Below are positions 24,178 to 31,662 of a stretch of DNA of 33,328 nt, in pieces. How positions within the stretch are numbered: the first letter of the stretch is position 1; each line of letters opens with the position of its first letter. The position numbers were made by a program, and so were the translations under genes. Below the pieces are notes generated by a model. The model saw nothing but the letters and a program-made list of their open reading frames with translations, was not told the DNA's origin and ran no database searches. This DNA comes from a virus, in IMG/VR virus record IMGVR_UViG_3300030106_006913, positions 1 through 33,328 of that record; one strand, 5' to 3'.

Positions 24178-24386
24178 TACTTTTTCTCCATCCAACTTTT
24201 AGGAAGAGCACTTTCTGCCCCTATTTTTTTAGCCCTTTTGATAAGTTTGCTTTTAAATTCCTCAAAGCTCATAGAGCCCTCATATCTTCCCCAACTGCTT
24301 ACAGCATTTTTCACATCCCTAGCTGATAAAACAGGAAATGACCTTCTTTTGGGATCAAGAAAGTCACTATCTTTTAATTCACTTCT
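24177..24386 (-). CDS. Downstream (-1 frame) segment of the frameshifted head gene, DUF6582-like
   Basis: Sixty-nine codons, beginning at the last A of the A9 run, with no start codon: the frame has a TAA just upstream and no ATG, GTG or TTG before the conserved part. Seen: DSDFLDPKRRSFPVLSARDV, then KNAVSSWGRY, FEEFKSKLIKRAKKIGAESA and LPKSWMEKK. The pattern F-x-D-P-x-x-R-x-(Y/F)-P followed by two helices and R-A-K-x-x-G recalls DUF6582-type phage head proteins. The stop overlaps the protease start as TAATG, which ties it into the operon as a real gene. It is expected as the C-terminus of a fusion made by -1 slippage, with the protein at 24374-24736 as N-terminal part (186 residues in all). 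Confidence 0.75.
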   Translation of the reverse strand, partial: RSELKDSDFLDPKRRSFPVLSARDVKNAVSSWGRYEGSMSFEEFKSKLIKRAKKIGAESALPKSWMEKK

Positions 24387-24736
24387 TTTTTTTTACCGAA
24401 TCTTTCGGCAGCAATGTCTGTGAGCATTTGAGCATAGCTTTTCTTGGGCTTGATTTTTTCGCCCTCCATCTTTTTCTTGGAGTCCTTGTCGAACTTCATA
24501 TCTTTCTTTAAAGCTTTTTTCTCTGCGTCTTTTTTCTCTGAAGGAGCACCCTTGTCTAGCTTTTTGATCTTACTCTTATCGTCTTTGATAGCGTCCTTCT
24601 CATGCTCGACTTTTTCCTTTTTGGTGTCTTGCTTGAGTTCTTTCTTATCAATTTTGTCGTATTGCTTCTTATCCAACTTCGCTTGAATTTCTTCAGCAGA
24701 AAGGGATACTTCGATGTTGCAGTTATTCTTGTTCAT
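24374..24736 (-). CDS. Lys/Glu-rich head protein, zero-frame product
   Basis: A 120-residue, extremely charged protein (KKELKQDTKKEKVEHEKDAI; KKDAEKKALKKDMKFDKDSK) ending AQMLTDIAAERFGKKKEVN. The charged middle is likely a single helix or disordered region. It starts within the portal gene (14-base overlap) and lies between portal and protease, where scaffold or internal head proteins are found. The zero frame stops four codons after an A9 run. Slippage by -1 at A-AAA-AAA replaces the last residues with the conserved segment 24386-24177. The short form may itself be functional, or may be only the termination product. Which is the main product cannot be read from sequence. Confidence 0.68.
   Translation of the reverse strand: MNKNNCNIEVSLSAEEIQAKLDKKQYDKIDKKELKQDTKKEKVEHEKDAIKDDKSKIKKLDKGAPSEKKDAEKKALKKDMKFDKDSKKKMEGEKIKPKKSYAQMLTDIAAERFGKKKEVN
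24386..24394 (-). other. A9 slippery run, candidate -1 ribosomal frameshift site
   Basis: Nine As on the minus strand. In the zero frame they read AAA AAA AAA then GAA GTG AAT TAA. The heptamer A-AAA-AAA at 24392-24386 permits tandem -1 slippage into AGA AGT GAA and the downstream conserved frame. A small hairpin CCGAA-AGA-TTCGG lies directly upstream. No strong downstream pseudoknot is evident by eye. A sequencing length error in the run remains the main alternative. Confidence 0.65.
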
Positions 24737-26681
24737 GGCTATGATATAAAATGGCTGATGGATATGTGTCTAAAGTGTGTTCGGCAGAAATATCTAAAAC
24801 TTCTTTTAAAGTATTCAAATTTTCTATTTCGTTAAAATCCTTTACACACGATTCTAGCGTTTCGTCCCAATATTCTTTGGCTTGTGAGCAAACAATAGAT
24901 TCACAGAGAGTATTAACCATATCCTCTTGATCAGAACTTAAGCTATCAACCTTAAGTTTTTTGCTTATTTTACCCTTTGCTTCATGAATTAAGTTATCTA
25001 TTTCATAGATAGTTTTTTGTATGCTAGCTCTAGAGTATTTTGCATTTGCAAGAGGGATATCAGTAGTTCCCTCTGGTCTTCCCGCCTGTTTCTTTGGCCC
25101 ACCATTAGGAGAAAATACTGGCACCCCACCCACTATTGGGTTGTAATATCCCTGCTCTCTCTCTTCTAAGAAGTCTTTTTGAGCATCGTTAAGTTGATCT
25201 GGCTCGGGGAACTTTCCATTATGGAACATTTCCATTCCTTGTTTTGGTGTAATGATACCAAGCTCCATAAGTCGAGTAGAAGCCCTCATAAGCTGAACTT
25301 CATCCCTCATATCAATATCCTTCATCCTAGCCTCTGGCCATGACCTAAAGCCAAGGTTCTTAGCAATTCTTTTAATTTCTTTGTTTAAAAAATCATTTAA
25401 AAATCCGTATCTAGACTCTTGTAATCTATCAATAAAGATTTGAGCTTTAACTTGTGTAGAGTTGAATTTTTCTTCCCCGACCACAATGTTTTGTAAACCC
25501 TGCTTAATGTCTTCGTTCAGAATTTGATATTTCTCTGGACCCAAAACTAAGTTTAATTCAGGAATGATAAACTCTGCTTTTGTAGTATAGTCTGAAACCA
25601 ACACACGACCAACACTCTCATTTTTAAATAGATTTTGCATCGCCGCCATGTTGTTTGGGTTAACACCCCCTTTATCTGGATCTGCACCCATAGTGATAAG
25701 CAATATAACGTTTTCAACCGTTCTAGTAATTGCCTGATCCATTTTCTTAAGTTCCAGCTTTGCATTGATGTCTTCTAAAACAGGGAAACCAAAAGGAATG
25801 GCAAATGGCTCGTAGTCTTGCTTTTTATAAAAAGAATAACTTAATTTATTAGGGTCTAGGTCTAACGACAAACCTTTTCGCGAGTAGGAGCCGTCTCTAA
25901 TCGCTTGTTGTGTTTCTAAGTCTAAACTTTGAAATATAGCTAAATCTTCGTCTGTTTGAGGGCTAGCCAATCTAGCTATCTCGTAATCAGATAAAACTTT
26001 TTGATAAGCTCCGCTGTAAGTAAAAGTAGTAGCTCTTTTTGCGACCACATCGTAAGGATTAAGCAATACATAACGCAAAGGAATACTATTGTCCCCTCTT
26101 CCTATAGTGCCTACTTGATTTATTAATTTTGCGTAATCTTCAGCTTTGAACTTTCCATCTATTCTATATAAAAATATATTTCCACTTCTGTAATATTCTC
26201 TAAAATACTGATCTTTTAAATTAATTATATTTACCCTTTTAAACCATTCATAAAAAAACTCTCTGCTTTTGCGAGTCCCTCCCTCTAAGTAAATATCGGT
26301 ATTTGTAAACTCTGACATTATATCTATGGCATTACGGAAAACCGCCACATTAGAATAAGCCTTCTGACACAATTCAATTGCATCTCTACAAGTCACACCG
26401 TCAGCCGCATACTCATAAGGCAACAAACCCCTCCTAATACTAGAAAACCTATCTTTTGTTTGTGCAAAAGCTGCCCTATTATATCGGGAGCCCTTAAAAC
26501 TGGACTCTGTTAAACCTTGCCTTCTTGCTTTGGATACTTCGCTAAATGATGCATCTGAAGTGTAAAAAGGCTCTCCCAACAATTCAGGAGAAGGCTCTTC
26601 TTTACTCGGGTGAGATGGGTGTTCTTGGGGATTAAATTGATTCCAATATTCAGAACGTTTAGTATATTTTCTTTTGGACAT
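24723..26681 (-). CDS. Portal protein
   Basis: A 652-residue portal subunit, the dodecameric ring through which DNA enters and leaves the head. Seen: after a polar, probably disordered start (residues 1-80), LLPYEYAADGVTCRDAIELC; AVFRNAIDIMSEFTNTDIYL followed by FFYEWFKRVN and YFREYYRSGNIFLYR, the conserved opening of many phage portals; then a long core with ITRTVENVILLITMGADPDK and a clip/crown region ending in a helical tail (YWDETLESCVKDFNEIENLN). It follows the large terminase after a 48-base gap that holds two palindromes and a GTGTAA element, and overlaps the next gene by 14 bases. Its place between terminase and protease supports the call strongly. Confidence 0.88.
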   Translation of the reverse strand: MSKRKYTKRSEYWNQFNPQEHPSHPSKEEPSPELLGEPFYTSDASFSEVSKARRQGLTESSFKGSRYNRAAFAQTKDRFSSIRRGLLPYEYAADGVTCRDAIELCQKAYSNVAVFRNAIDIMSEFTNTDIYLEGGTRKSREFFYEWFKRVNIINLKDQYFREYYRSGNIFLYRIDGKFKAEDYAKLINQVGTIGRGDNSIPLRYVLLNPYDVVAKRATTFTYSGAYQKVLSDYEIARLASPQTDEDLAIFQSLDLETQQAIRDGSYSRKGLSLDLDPNKLSYSFYKKQDYEPFAIPFGFPVLEDINAKLELKKMDQAITRTVENVILLITMGADPDKGGVNPNNMAAMQNLFKNESVGRVLVSDYTTKAEFIIPELNLVLGPEKYQILNEDIKQGLQNIVVGEEKFNSTQVKAQIFIDRLQESRYGFLNDFLNKEIKRIAKNLGFRSWPEARMKDIDMRDEVQLMRASTRLMELGIITPKQGMEMFHNGKFPEPDQLNDAQKDFLEEREQGYYNPIVGGVPVFSPNGGPKKQAGRPEGTTDIPLANAKYSRASIQKTIYEIDNLIHEAKGKISKKLKVDSLSSDQEDMVNTLCESIVCSQAKEYWDETLESCVKDFNEIENLNTLKEVLDISAEHTLDTYPSAILYHSHEQE

Positions 26682-26695
26682 AGATATAAACTATC

Positions 26696-26701
26696 TTACA
26701 C
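26696..26701 (-). promoter_or_regulatory. GTGTAA element before the portal gene
   Basis: GTGTAA on the minus strand (26701-26696), 14 bases before the portal ATG, following GGG. It is one of the recurring intergenic sites, here in the gap between terL and portal. Confidence 0.35.
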
Positions 26702-26704
26702 CCC

Positions 26705-26731
26705 AAAGTTAACTTTCAACTTTTAAAAGTT
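26705..26731. repeat. Two adjacent perfect palindromes between terL and portal
   Basis: AAAGTTAACTTT (26705-26716) and AACTTTTAAAAGTT (26718-26731), one base apart, each a perfect palindrome. They share the AACTTT/AAAGTT half-site, so alternative pairings are possible. The second reaches the terL stop codon. With no GC-rich stem, a terminator is unlikely; paired operators or a processing signal are possible. Confidence 0.6.
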
Positions 26732-28595
26732 AAGAAATGAACATTGGAGTAAATGTTTGTTGAACATTACCTATGTCTTCTGAGTTCATATCGTAAAAAA
26801 CATTCATAGCCCAATTGCCTAAAACCAAGGCAGAATAAGAGTCTTTCCTTGCTTTGTCTGCACCGCTTTGCTTTCTGAGATTAGGCGGCAAATCAAAACT
26901 TTGAGTTCCCTGCACAGAAGTCGTAATTTGTATCAATGCACATTGAACTTTAATTAAGTCCATCATGTCCTTTTGATGCTCTACAAAGTCAATCATTCTC
27001 GCGCCATTAGTGCCTCTCTCATTAGGGTCGTTTCTAATAAATTTTAATTCTTTTATTGGAACTCTAGCTTTTCTTTGATTGTTGTAGTCATCATTCATTG
27101 CTGCCCCCGCAAAAAATAACCTTTTGTGATCAAATGCTGACTGTAGCGACTCATTGGCTATCCTAATCCATGCAGAAGTCGGCTTTCTGAGAAAAACAAT
27201 ATTCTTTTCTTTTAGATTATATTGATTTCTAACTCTTCGTAAATTCTTCTCATAATCTTGAGCTTTGTCTAAATCTGCTTCTATGACACCTAAATTAAGA
27301 TTTTTCTTTTTGAAGATGTCACTTTCATTGCAAGAGTTTAAGAATTGAACCCCTCCATTGTAATCACCCACTACAGCAACGATATTAAAGTGGGTTAGTA
27401 GATAAGCGGCATATTTAATATGCGTTTTTAAATTAGCTCCAGATAGAGCATAGCTATGAACCACGGTTCCTTTGCGAGTGTTTTTATTTAATTTAATTAA
27501 CAACATCGCAAAATCATCAGAACTTTCACTCTCTGACCAAGATGGGTCAAAAGCCAATATGTATTCATCTTTTGTATTACCTACAACCTCGATACTTTGT
27601 CCCTCTCCATCAGGAATGGTGCAAGCTGCCATTTTGCTAACTTTAAAGTATCCTGAACTATCATCAGTAAAAATAGCTCCAAACTCCCTCTCAAATTGAG
27701 AGTCGCTCATCGTCGCCTTAGACTGGCTAATCAGATTCTGATCATATAGTTGTTCGGGAGCACAATCATAACTAAAGTGCATAATTGTCCTATGGGCTCC
27801 ATCTTGCTTGTTCTCATTTAAGATTAAAGCTTCATACTGCTGGTATATTTTGTATAAGTATTCAAATTTGTAAGAAGCGGAGGAAAGACCTATAATTTTG
27901 TTGTTTGGCCAAACTCTTCTATCCTCTTCTTTCATTTTGCCCTTCTCTATCATTTGAGTTTCTAAATCATAGATCTCCTGCCTCTCTGTAGGGTTTTCCA
28001 CGACAGACAAGAATGGTATAATAACCTCGTTGTAAATTTTTTCGGGCATTAACAATAACTCATCAATGATCATTCGCTGGAAACGGAAACCCCTAAGTTT
28101 CTCACCATCACCAAGTGGAAGAGCACGGATGCTACTCCGACCAATCTCCATGACCCATTCGTCATTCATTTTCGAGACTCTTGTAATACATTGAGAGAAA
28201 AAGGTTGCTTTGGGGCTTTTTGAAATATCCTCAATTTTTTTGAAGATCATTTTGGACTGCCTAAAAGACTTAGACAAAATACCTATCTGGACACCTTGAT
28301 TTAAAATAGCGTCTAATAGCGCGAAAATGCCCGTAGAGAAGCTTTTGGACATTCCACGGCTCCATATCCCCAAAAAGTAGTCTGACTCCATCATAGCCTT
28401 AATAGACATATGCTGGAAGGGGAATAATTTTACCCCAGTAAAGAGTTCACAAGCAAAGGAGGGATTTTCTCTAAGAAACTTATAAAGCAAAACTTTTGCT
28501 TCAGTTTCCTCCAAATACCCCTCTTTGTTTAGAATCGACTGATTTATATCTTTGAACTCTCTGTGTAGTTTTTGTGTTCCTGTTTTCCAAGCCAT
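26730..28595 (-). CDS. terL: Terminase large subunit (packaging ATPase-nuclease)
   Basis: A 621-residue packaging motor, numbered from the ATG at 28595. Seen: a Walker A-like WSRGMSKSFS at 78-87, the Walker B MIIDE at 175-179 with catalytic Glu, a nuclease domain with ILAFDPSWSESESSDDFAML (Asp350) and VVGDYNGG (Asp411), the RNase H-fold acidic residues of T4 gp17-like enzymes. It cuts the replicated DNA and drives it through the portal. The frame opens at a TTG at 28634; the ATG at 28595 gives the usual N-terminus (MAWKTGTQKLHREFKDIN) and still overlaps the preceding nuclease gene by 95 bases. It precedes the portal gene. Confidence 0.95.
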   Translation of the reverse strand: MAWKTGTQKLHREFKDINQSILNKEGYLEETEAKVLLYKFLRENPSFACELFTGVKLFPFQHMSIKAMMESDYFLGIWSRGMSKSFSTGIFALLDAILNQGVQIGILSKSFRQSKMIFKKIEDISKSPKATFFSQCITRVSKMNDEWVMEIGRSSIRALPLGDGEKLRGFRFQRMIIDELLLMPEKIYNEVIIPFLSVVENPTERQEIYDLETQMIEKGKMKEEDRRVWPNNKIIGLSSASYKFEYLYKIYQQYEALILNENKQDGAHRTIMHFSYDCAPEQLYDQNLISQSKATMSDSQFEREFGAIFTDDSSGYFKVSKMAACTIPDGEGQSIEVVGNTKDEYILAFDPSWSESESSDDFAMLLIKLNKNTRKGTVVHSYALSGANLKTHIKYAAYLLTHFNIVAVVGDYNGGVQFLNSCNESDIFKKKNLNLGVIEADLDKAQDYEKNLRRVRNQYNLKEKNIVFLRKPTSAWIRIANESLQSAFDHKRLFFAGAAMNDDYNNQRKARVPIKELKFIRNDPNERGTNGARMIDFVEHQKDMMDLIKVQCALIQITTSVQGTQSFDLPPNLRKQSGADKARKDSYSALVLGNWAMNVFYDMNSEDIGNVQQTFTPMFIS

Positions 28596-29511
28596 CTTCT
28601 TTAAGTTGTTTGCCCCAAAAATACTGAACATCAACTGTCCAAAGTTTTTTTCCTAAAACAAGAATTTTGGGTATGATTTCTTCGCTGTTACGTCTAGATC
28701 CACTAAACACAAATTGACAACAATCTGAATACTCAGCCTGTATCTCTCGCATCCTATGGTAAACATAATCTAAATTAAATTTTTTGTATCCCGCCCTATT
28801 AGTTGCCCACATCTTGTCAAAGGCAGTTTCTATAACCACAAATAACATACATCCCATAGATCTACATCTTTCTAGCTCTTTTGCGAATCTAGCATAGCCA
28901 TTAGTAATTGTAGCACAGAAATCCTGGTAAGATTTCCTATCCACGAATGTATAGTCATATAAATCTCCTCCAACAGCGTAATCCCCAACATCCAACTTCA
29001 AAAACTCAGAATTGTTAAAATGTAGTGGCTTCTGTTCTCTAGTGTCTACCAGTATAGGTGTATTTGTATAATCGTTCTTAAATTCATTTGGTAGTTGCCC
29101 CGAGAACATGGGCAACATACCAAATTGTTGACAAGTCTCGCTATAGCTACCAAATACCTCTTTGCAGATGTCTATGTCGGGCAATCCTGCCGTTTGCAGG
29201 TAAGTGGAAGGGGGTCCAGCTTTGAGCCCCTTGCTTTGTAATTTTTCTTTTAAAGATTTTATAATATATTCTTTAACCTCTTTACGGGGTGCTGTTTTGC
29301 ACCACTTTTTCATATTTCTTTTATTGATGAAGTCAGCAGCGAAATACTGATCGTATTTTTTAAACTCGATTAGTTCTCCAGTTAGTTTGTCTTTCCTTGC
29401 ATAATTATCCACATAGTAATCTCCAAGGAGTTTACCGTGTTTCTTTATGTGTGCGTGGAGACTTCTTAATGAATCAAAAGAATCGCCACACTCTTTACAA
29501 TCATAAGACAT
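28501..29511 (-). CDS. C2H2 zinc finger fused to an ERCC4/XPF-type nuclease
   Basis: A 336-residue protein from the ATG at 29511. Residues 1-25 are a classical C2H2 finger: Cys5, Cys8, His21, His25 (CKEC, then HAHIKKH). The C-terminal half has the ERCC4 nuclease signature: VDTREQKP at 155-162, VGDYAVGG at 175-182, and FVDRKSYQDF at 189-198, matching GD...(E/D)RK-x3-D, with Asp in place of the usual Glu of ERK. Catalysis is metal-dependent strand cutting, typically of flaps or branched DNA. A middle region (60-140) is unassigned. It starts inside the preceding gene (11-base overlap) and runs into terL by 95 bases. Next to the terminases, it may act on branched or replicating DNA before packaging; this is inference. 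Confidence 0.78.
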   Translation of the reverse strand: MSYDCKECGDSFDSLRSLHAHIKKHGKLLGDYYVDNYARKDKLTGELIEFKKYDQYFAADFINKRNMKKWCKTAPRKEVKEYIIKSLKEKLQSKGLKAGPPSTYLQTAGLPDIDICKEVFGSYSETCQQFGMLPMFSGQLPNEFKNDYTNTPILVDTREQKPLHFNNSEFLKLDVGDYAVGGDLYDYTFVDRKSYQDFCATITNGYARFAKELERCRSMGCMLFVVIETAFDKMWATNRAGYKKFNLDYVYHRMREIQAEYSDCCQFVFSGSRRNSEEIIPKILVLGKKLWTVDVQYFWGKQLKEDGLENRNTKTTQRVQRYKSVDSKQRGVFGGN

Positions 29512-30550
29512 CTTGCTGACCAATTCCTAAAACTCTTGCTTTCCATTCTGCCATTCCTTCTAATCTTTCGGCTTCTTTCTTTACTGCCTCTTTTTGCATC
29601 TCTGCTATCCTTATCATTGTCTTTCTTTCTTCCTCTTCTTGGAAAAGCTGAACAATAGATAGAAACGAAGCATTTTCTTTCTGCATCTTCTTCATTCTCT
29701 CACCCCGATCACCTTGAAGCTTCTTGGTTAAGTTCTCGATGCGAGTTTCGCATTGATGATACTCAGAACTCTTAGCTTTGATAATTTCTGCCAAGCGAAT
29801 GGACATTTCTTGCTGTTCATCAGCCTCATCAAACATATTGTTCAATTTATTGAGGTGAGCACTAATGACCTCCAAATTAATTACCTCCTTGCAGACATTT
29901 AAATATAAATTAATTTCATCTGCTGTTAGATCGGGCTTATCCCACGTTAAACGTATAAACTCATGCTCAAAGAGAACCCTATCCTCTTCATTGAGATAAT
30001 TATTGATAATTTTTAGAAATCTTGAGTTAGAAAGATTAACTCCAAGTTTTTCAACACAAACTTGCTTTTGTCTGTTAAGTTTTGGTTCATCTAAGCCCAG
30101 CCCAGTAGCATCATTGATTTTTTTGATGATTCGTGATGGAGACTTAGGTGAAATGTATGAACTTAATGCTCCACTATCTTGAGATGGTAAAATATCTGGG
30201 TTCACTGCCCTAATTTCTGCCAACACCGCTCTTTGCTCCGCACTGAGTGGGGGAACCCTACGATCTGGAAAAATAATTCTAGCAATCTCTAAGGAAGACA
30301 ATCCCTCGTCAGCTTGTTGTAAGATAAATTCACTTTGTTGCTCGGTAAATTCAATAGTCTCTGCTGGGGGACGACTGGTGGTTTGAAAGTCGATAGAGTT
30401 TTCTACTAAAAACTTTCTAACAGCCCTACCCTCCTTAGATCTTCCGTCCAAGGAATCGTCTTGAAAGCATTGTTTAGTTAAATCAATTAAATTAGGAATC
30501 CTAGAAGCATTTTCTCTGAGAAATTCCTTCTGTTCTTCATTCAGGTCCAT
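29501..30550 (-). CDS. Putative terminase small subunit or DNA-binding packaging protein
   Basis: A 349-residue helical protein. Residues about 1-50 and 68-110 each look like a helical DNA-binding unit (FILQQADEGLSSLEIARIIF is a helix-turn-helix-like pattern). The middle (150-230) is helical, and 235-335 is a long coiled coil (NLTKKLQGDRGERMKKMQKE; MIRIAEMQKEAVKKEAERLE). DNA-binding segment, then oligomerising helices, and location upstream of terL in the same operon fit a small terminase, but size is above the usual 150-200 residues and I do not recognise a family. It overlaps its neighbours (14 bases with the sigma-like gene, 11 with the nuclease). Confidence 0.55.
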   Translation of the reverse strand: MDLNEEQKEFLRENASRIPNLIDLTKQCFQDDSLDGRSKEGRAVRKFLVENSIDFQTTSRPPAETIEFTEQQSEFILQQADEGLSSLEIARIIFPDRRVPPLSAEQRAVLAEIRAVNPDILPSQDSGALSSYISPKSPSRIIKKINDATGLGLDEPKLNRQKQVCVEKLGVNLSNSRFLKIINNYLNEEDRVLFEHEFIRLTWDKPDLTADEINLYLNVCKEVINLEVISAHLNKLNNMFDEADEQQEMSIRLAEIIKAKSSEYHQCETRIENLTKKLQGDRGERMKKMQKENASFLSIVQLFQEEEERKTMIRIAEMQKEAVKKEAERLEGMAEWKARVLGIGQQDVL

Positions 30551-31253
30551 TTCCTATAATATCGTGGTCTTTTAGTATTTCTAAGGCTACCTCTAGAAAC
30601 TTTTTCTTTAGGTTCTTGACTTGGCGGTAACCCAGTTTTCTTTTTTGTGGGGATATCTTGTATCCCATGAACTTTGCAACATCCTCCTCCGTCTTATCCT
30701 CAAAATACAACATTCGATAAGCAATGTAGTGAGTTTCGCTTAATTTAATCTCCATGTAGATATCCAAGCGTTGCAGGGAACCATTAAAATCAAAATCATT
30801 ATATTCCCTACTTCTAACCTCTTTTACAAAGTCCTCTGTGGATAAAGGGATTTTTAACTCTAGCCCCGTTTTCTTTGACTTCTCCCATTTAGCGTAAAGC
30901 TTGCAGGTGTCGTCTTGTTTTTTCGTCTTTGTAGCGGAGCAATCGTCCCCTCTTGCAAATTTACAATTAGTGCAAGGTTTTACATAATTACCATAATGGT
31001 TTCTTATGAGGTTTCGCATCTGGTTAGAAATAATGCGACCAATCCACGGTTCTAGTGGACGTTCTTGATCCCACATGTGCCACTTCTTAGCAATGTGTAG
31101 TTTTATGATTTGCTCTACATCTTGAAAGTCAAACCACCTGACCGCTTTTAACCTCCACTTATACTGCTGTCGTTTAATGGCGGCATCTATGATGTCAGAA
31201 AAATCTTCATATGTGAACTCACCCTTCTTTTTTCTTTTCATCAATAAATTCAT
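30537..31253 (-). CDS. Second sigma-like factor, with a four-Cys insert
   Basis: A 238-residue protein from the ATG at 31253 (the frame opens earlier, at 31307; ATG at 31241 is also possible; all overlap the preceding gene). Residues 66-90 (RPLEPWIGRIISNQMRNLIR) match sigma region 2. Residues 184-218 (YFEDKTEEDVAKFMGYKISP, then a basic helix RQVKNLKKKF) fit region 4. Between them, CTNC at 94-97, Cys105 and Cys117 could bind zinc; such a cluster is not usual in sigma70 proteins. It could be a late-gene sigma factor like T4 gp55. It sits in the head operon, not beside the first sigma-like gene. Region calls are by eye. Confidence 0.66.
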   Translation of the reverse strand: MNLLMKRKKKGEFTYEDFSDIIDAAIKRQQYKWRLKAVRWFDFQDVEQIIKLHIAKKWHMWDQERPLEPWIGRIISNQMRNLIRNHYGNYVKPCTNCKFARGDDCSATKTKKQDDTCKLYAKWEKSKKTGLELKIPLSTEDFVKEVRSREYNDFDFNGSLQRLDIYMEIKLSETHYIAYRMLYFEDKTEEDVAKFMGYKISPQKRKLGYRQVKNLKKKFLEVALEILKDHDIIGNGPE

Positions 31254-31560
31254 TAAGGGAGCTTGTTTTATTATCCCCTTTGTATTCAGAAGGGGTTGGC
31301 TCTCCAATTAATGAACCTAAAGTCATAGTAGGTCTGTCCGACACTTCGTAATCTACTTGAAAGTCAGTAATGACAGGAACTGATTCAGCATCAGTTTCGT
31401 TATCGGACAAAACAACTGATTTTTGAATAGTAGGAGTATCTTGTGCGGTATTCGCAGAAATAGAAGCATTTAACTGTTGCCCACACTTAGCACAAAAATT
31501 TGGCTTTGCGTGAGCGTATTCCATTTTGTGACCGCAACTGTGACAAAATAAATGAGCCAT
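31219..31560 (-). CDS. Zinc-ribbon protein
   Basis: A 113-residue protein. The start MAHLFCHSCGHKMEYAH...FCAKCGQQL has CxxC at 6-9 and 23-26, a compact zinc ribbon. The rest (40-113) is acidic and Ser/Thr-rich, probably disordered, ending FIDEKKKEG. A ribbon with an unstructured acidic tail is often an adaptor for protein or nucleic acid partners. Its position just before a sigma-like gene, which it overlaps by about 35 bases, makes transcription control an attractive but unproven idea. The TATAAATA box on the minus strand ends only four bases before its ATG. Confidence 0.66.
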   Translation of the reverse strand: MAHLFCHSCGHKMEYAHAKPNFCAKCGQQLNASISANTAQDTPTIQKSVVLSDNETDAESVPVITDFQVDYEVSDRPTMTLGSLIGEPTPSEYKGDNKTSSLNEFIDEKKKEG

Positions 31561-31564
31561 TATA

Positions 31565-31572
31565 TATTTATA
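31565..31572 (-). promoter_or_regulatory. TATAAATA box just before the zinc-ribbon gene
   Basis: Exact TATAAATA on the minus strand (31572-31565), four bases before the ATG at 31560. If it is a -10 element the mRNA would start at or within the first codons, so either transcription is leaderless or a box this close is fortuitous in AT-rich DNA. Confidence 0.3.
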
Positions 31573-31627
31573 TGATTTAAAATTAGTTTTTCAAAAATAA
31601 ACAAGGTCTTTGTCCTATATGTTTTGT

Positions 31628-31662
31628 AAAAAGCTGTTCGCCGCTATCGCGTTGACATAGCT
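31628..31662 (-). terminator. Possible weak intrinsic terminator after phoH
   Basis: On the minus strand AGCT (31662-31659) pairs with AGCT (31635-31632), with an inner GCG-GATA-CGC-type stem and bulges, followed by TTTTT. The stem is imperfect. It lies about 20 bases past the phoH stop in a 120-base gap; otherwise the gap shows only the AT-rich leader of the next gene. Confidence 0.4.

Noticed and set aside
24177-24386. Simple assembly error as the explanation of the broken frame
   Set aside because: Not excluded, because homopolymer runs are error-prone. A canonical A-AAA-AAA site, intact downstream coding and coupling to the protease start make programmed shifting at least as likely, so it is kept as a finding with this caveat.
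24395-24410. Terminator at the CCGAA-AGA-TTCGG hairpin before the A9 run
   Set aside because: On the minus strand the hairpin is followed by As, not Ts, and it lies inside a coding frame; on the plus strand no gene precedes it.
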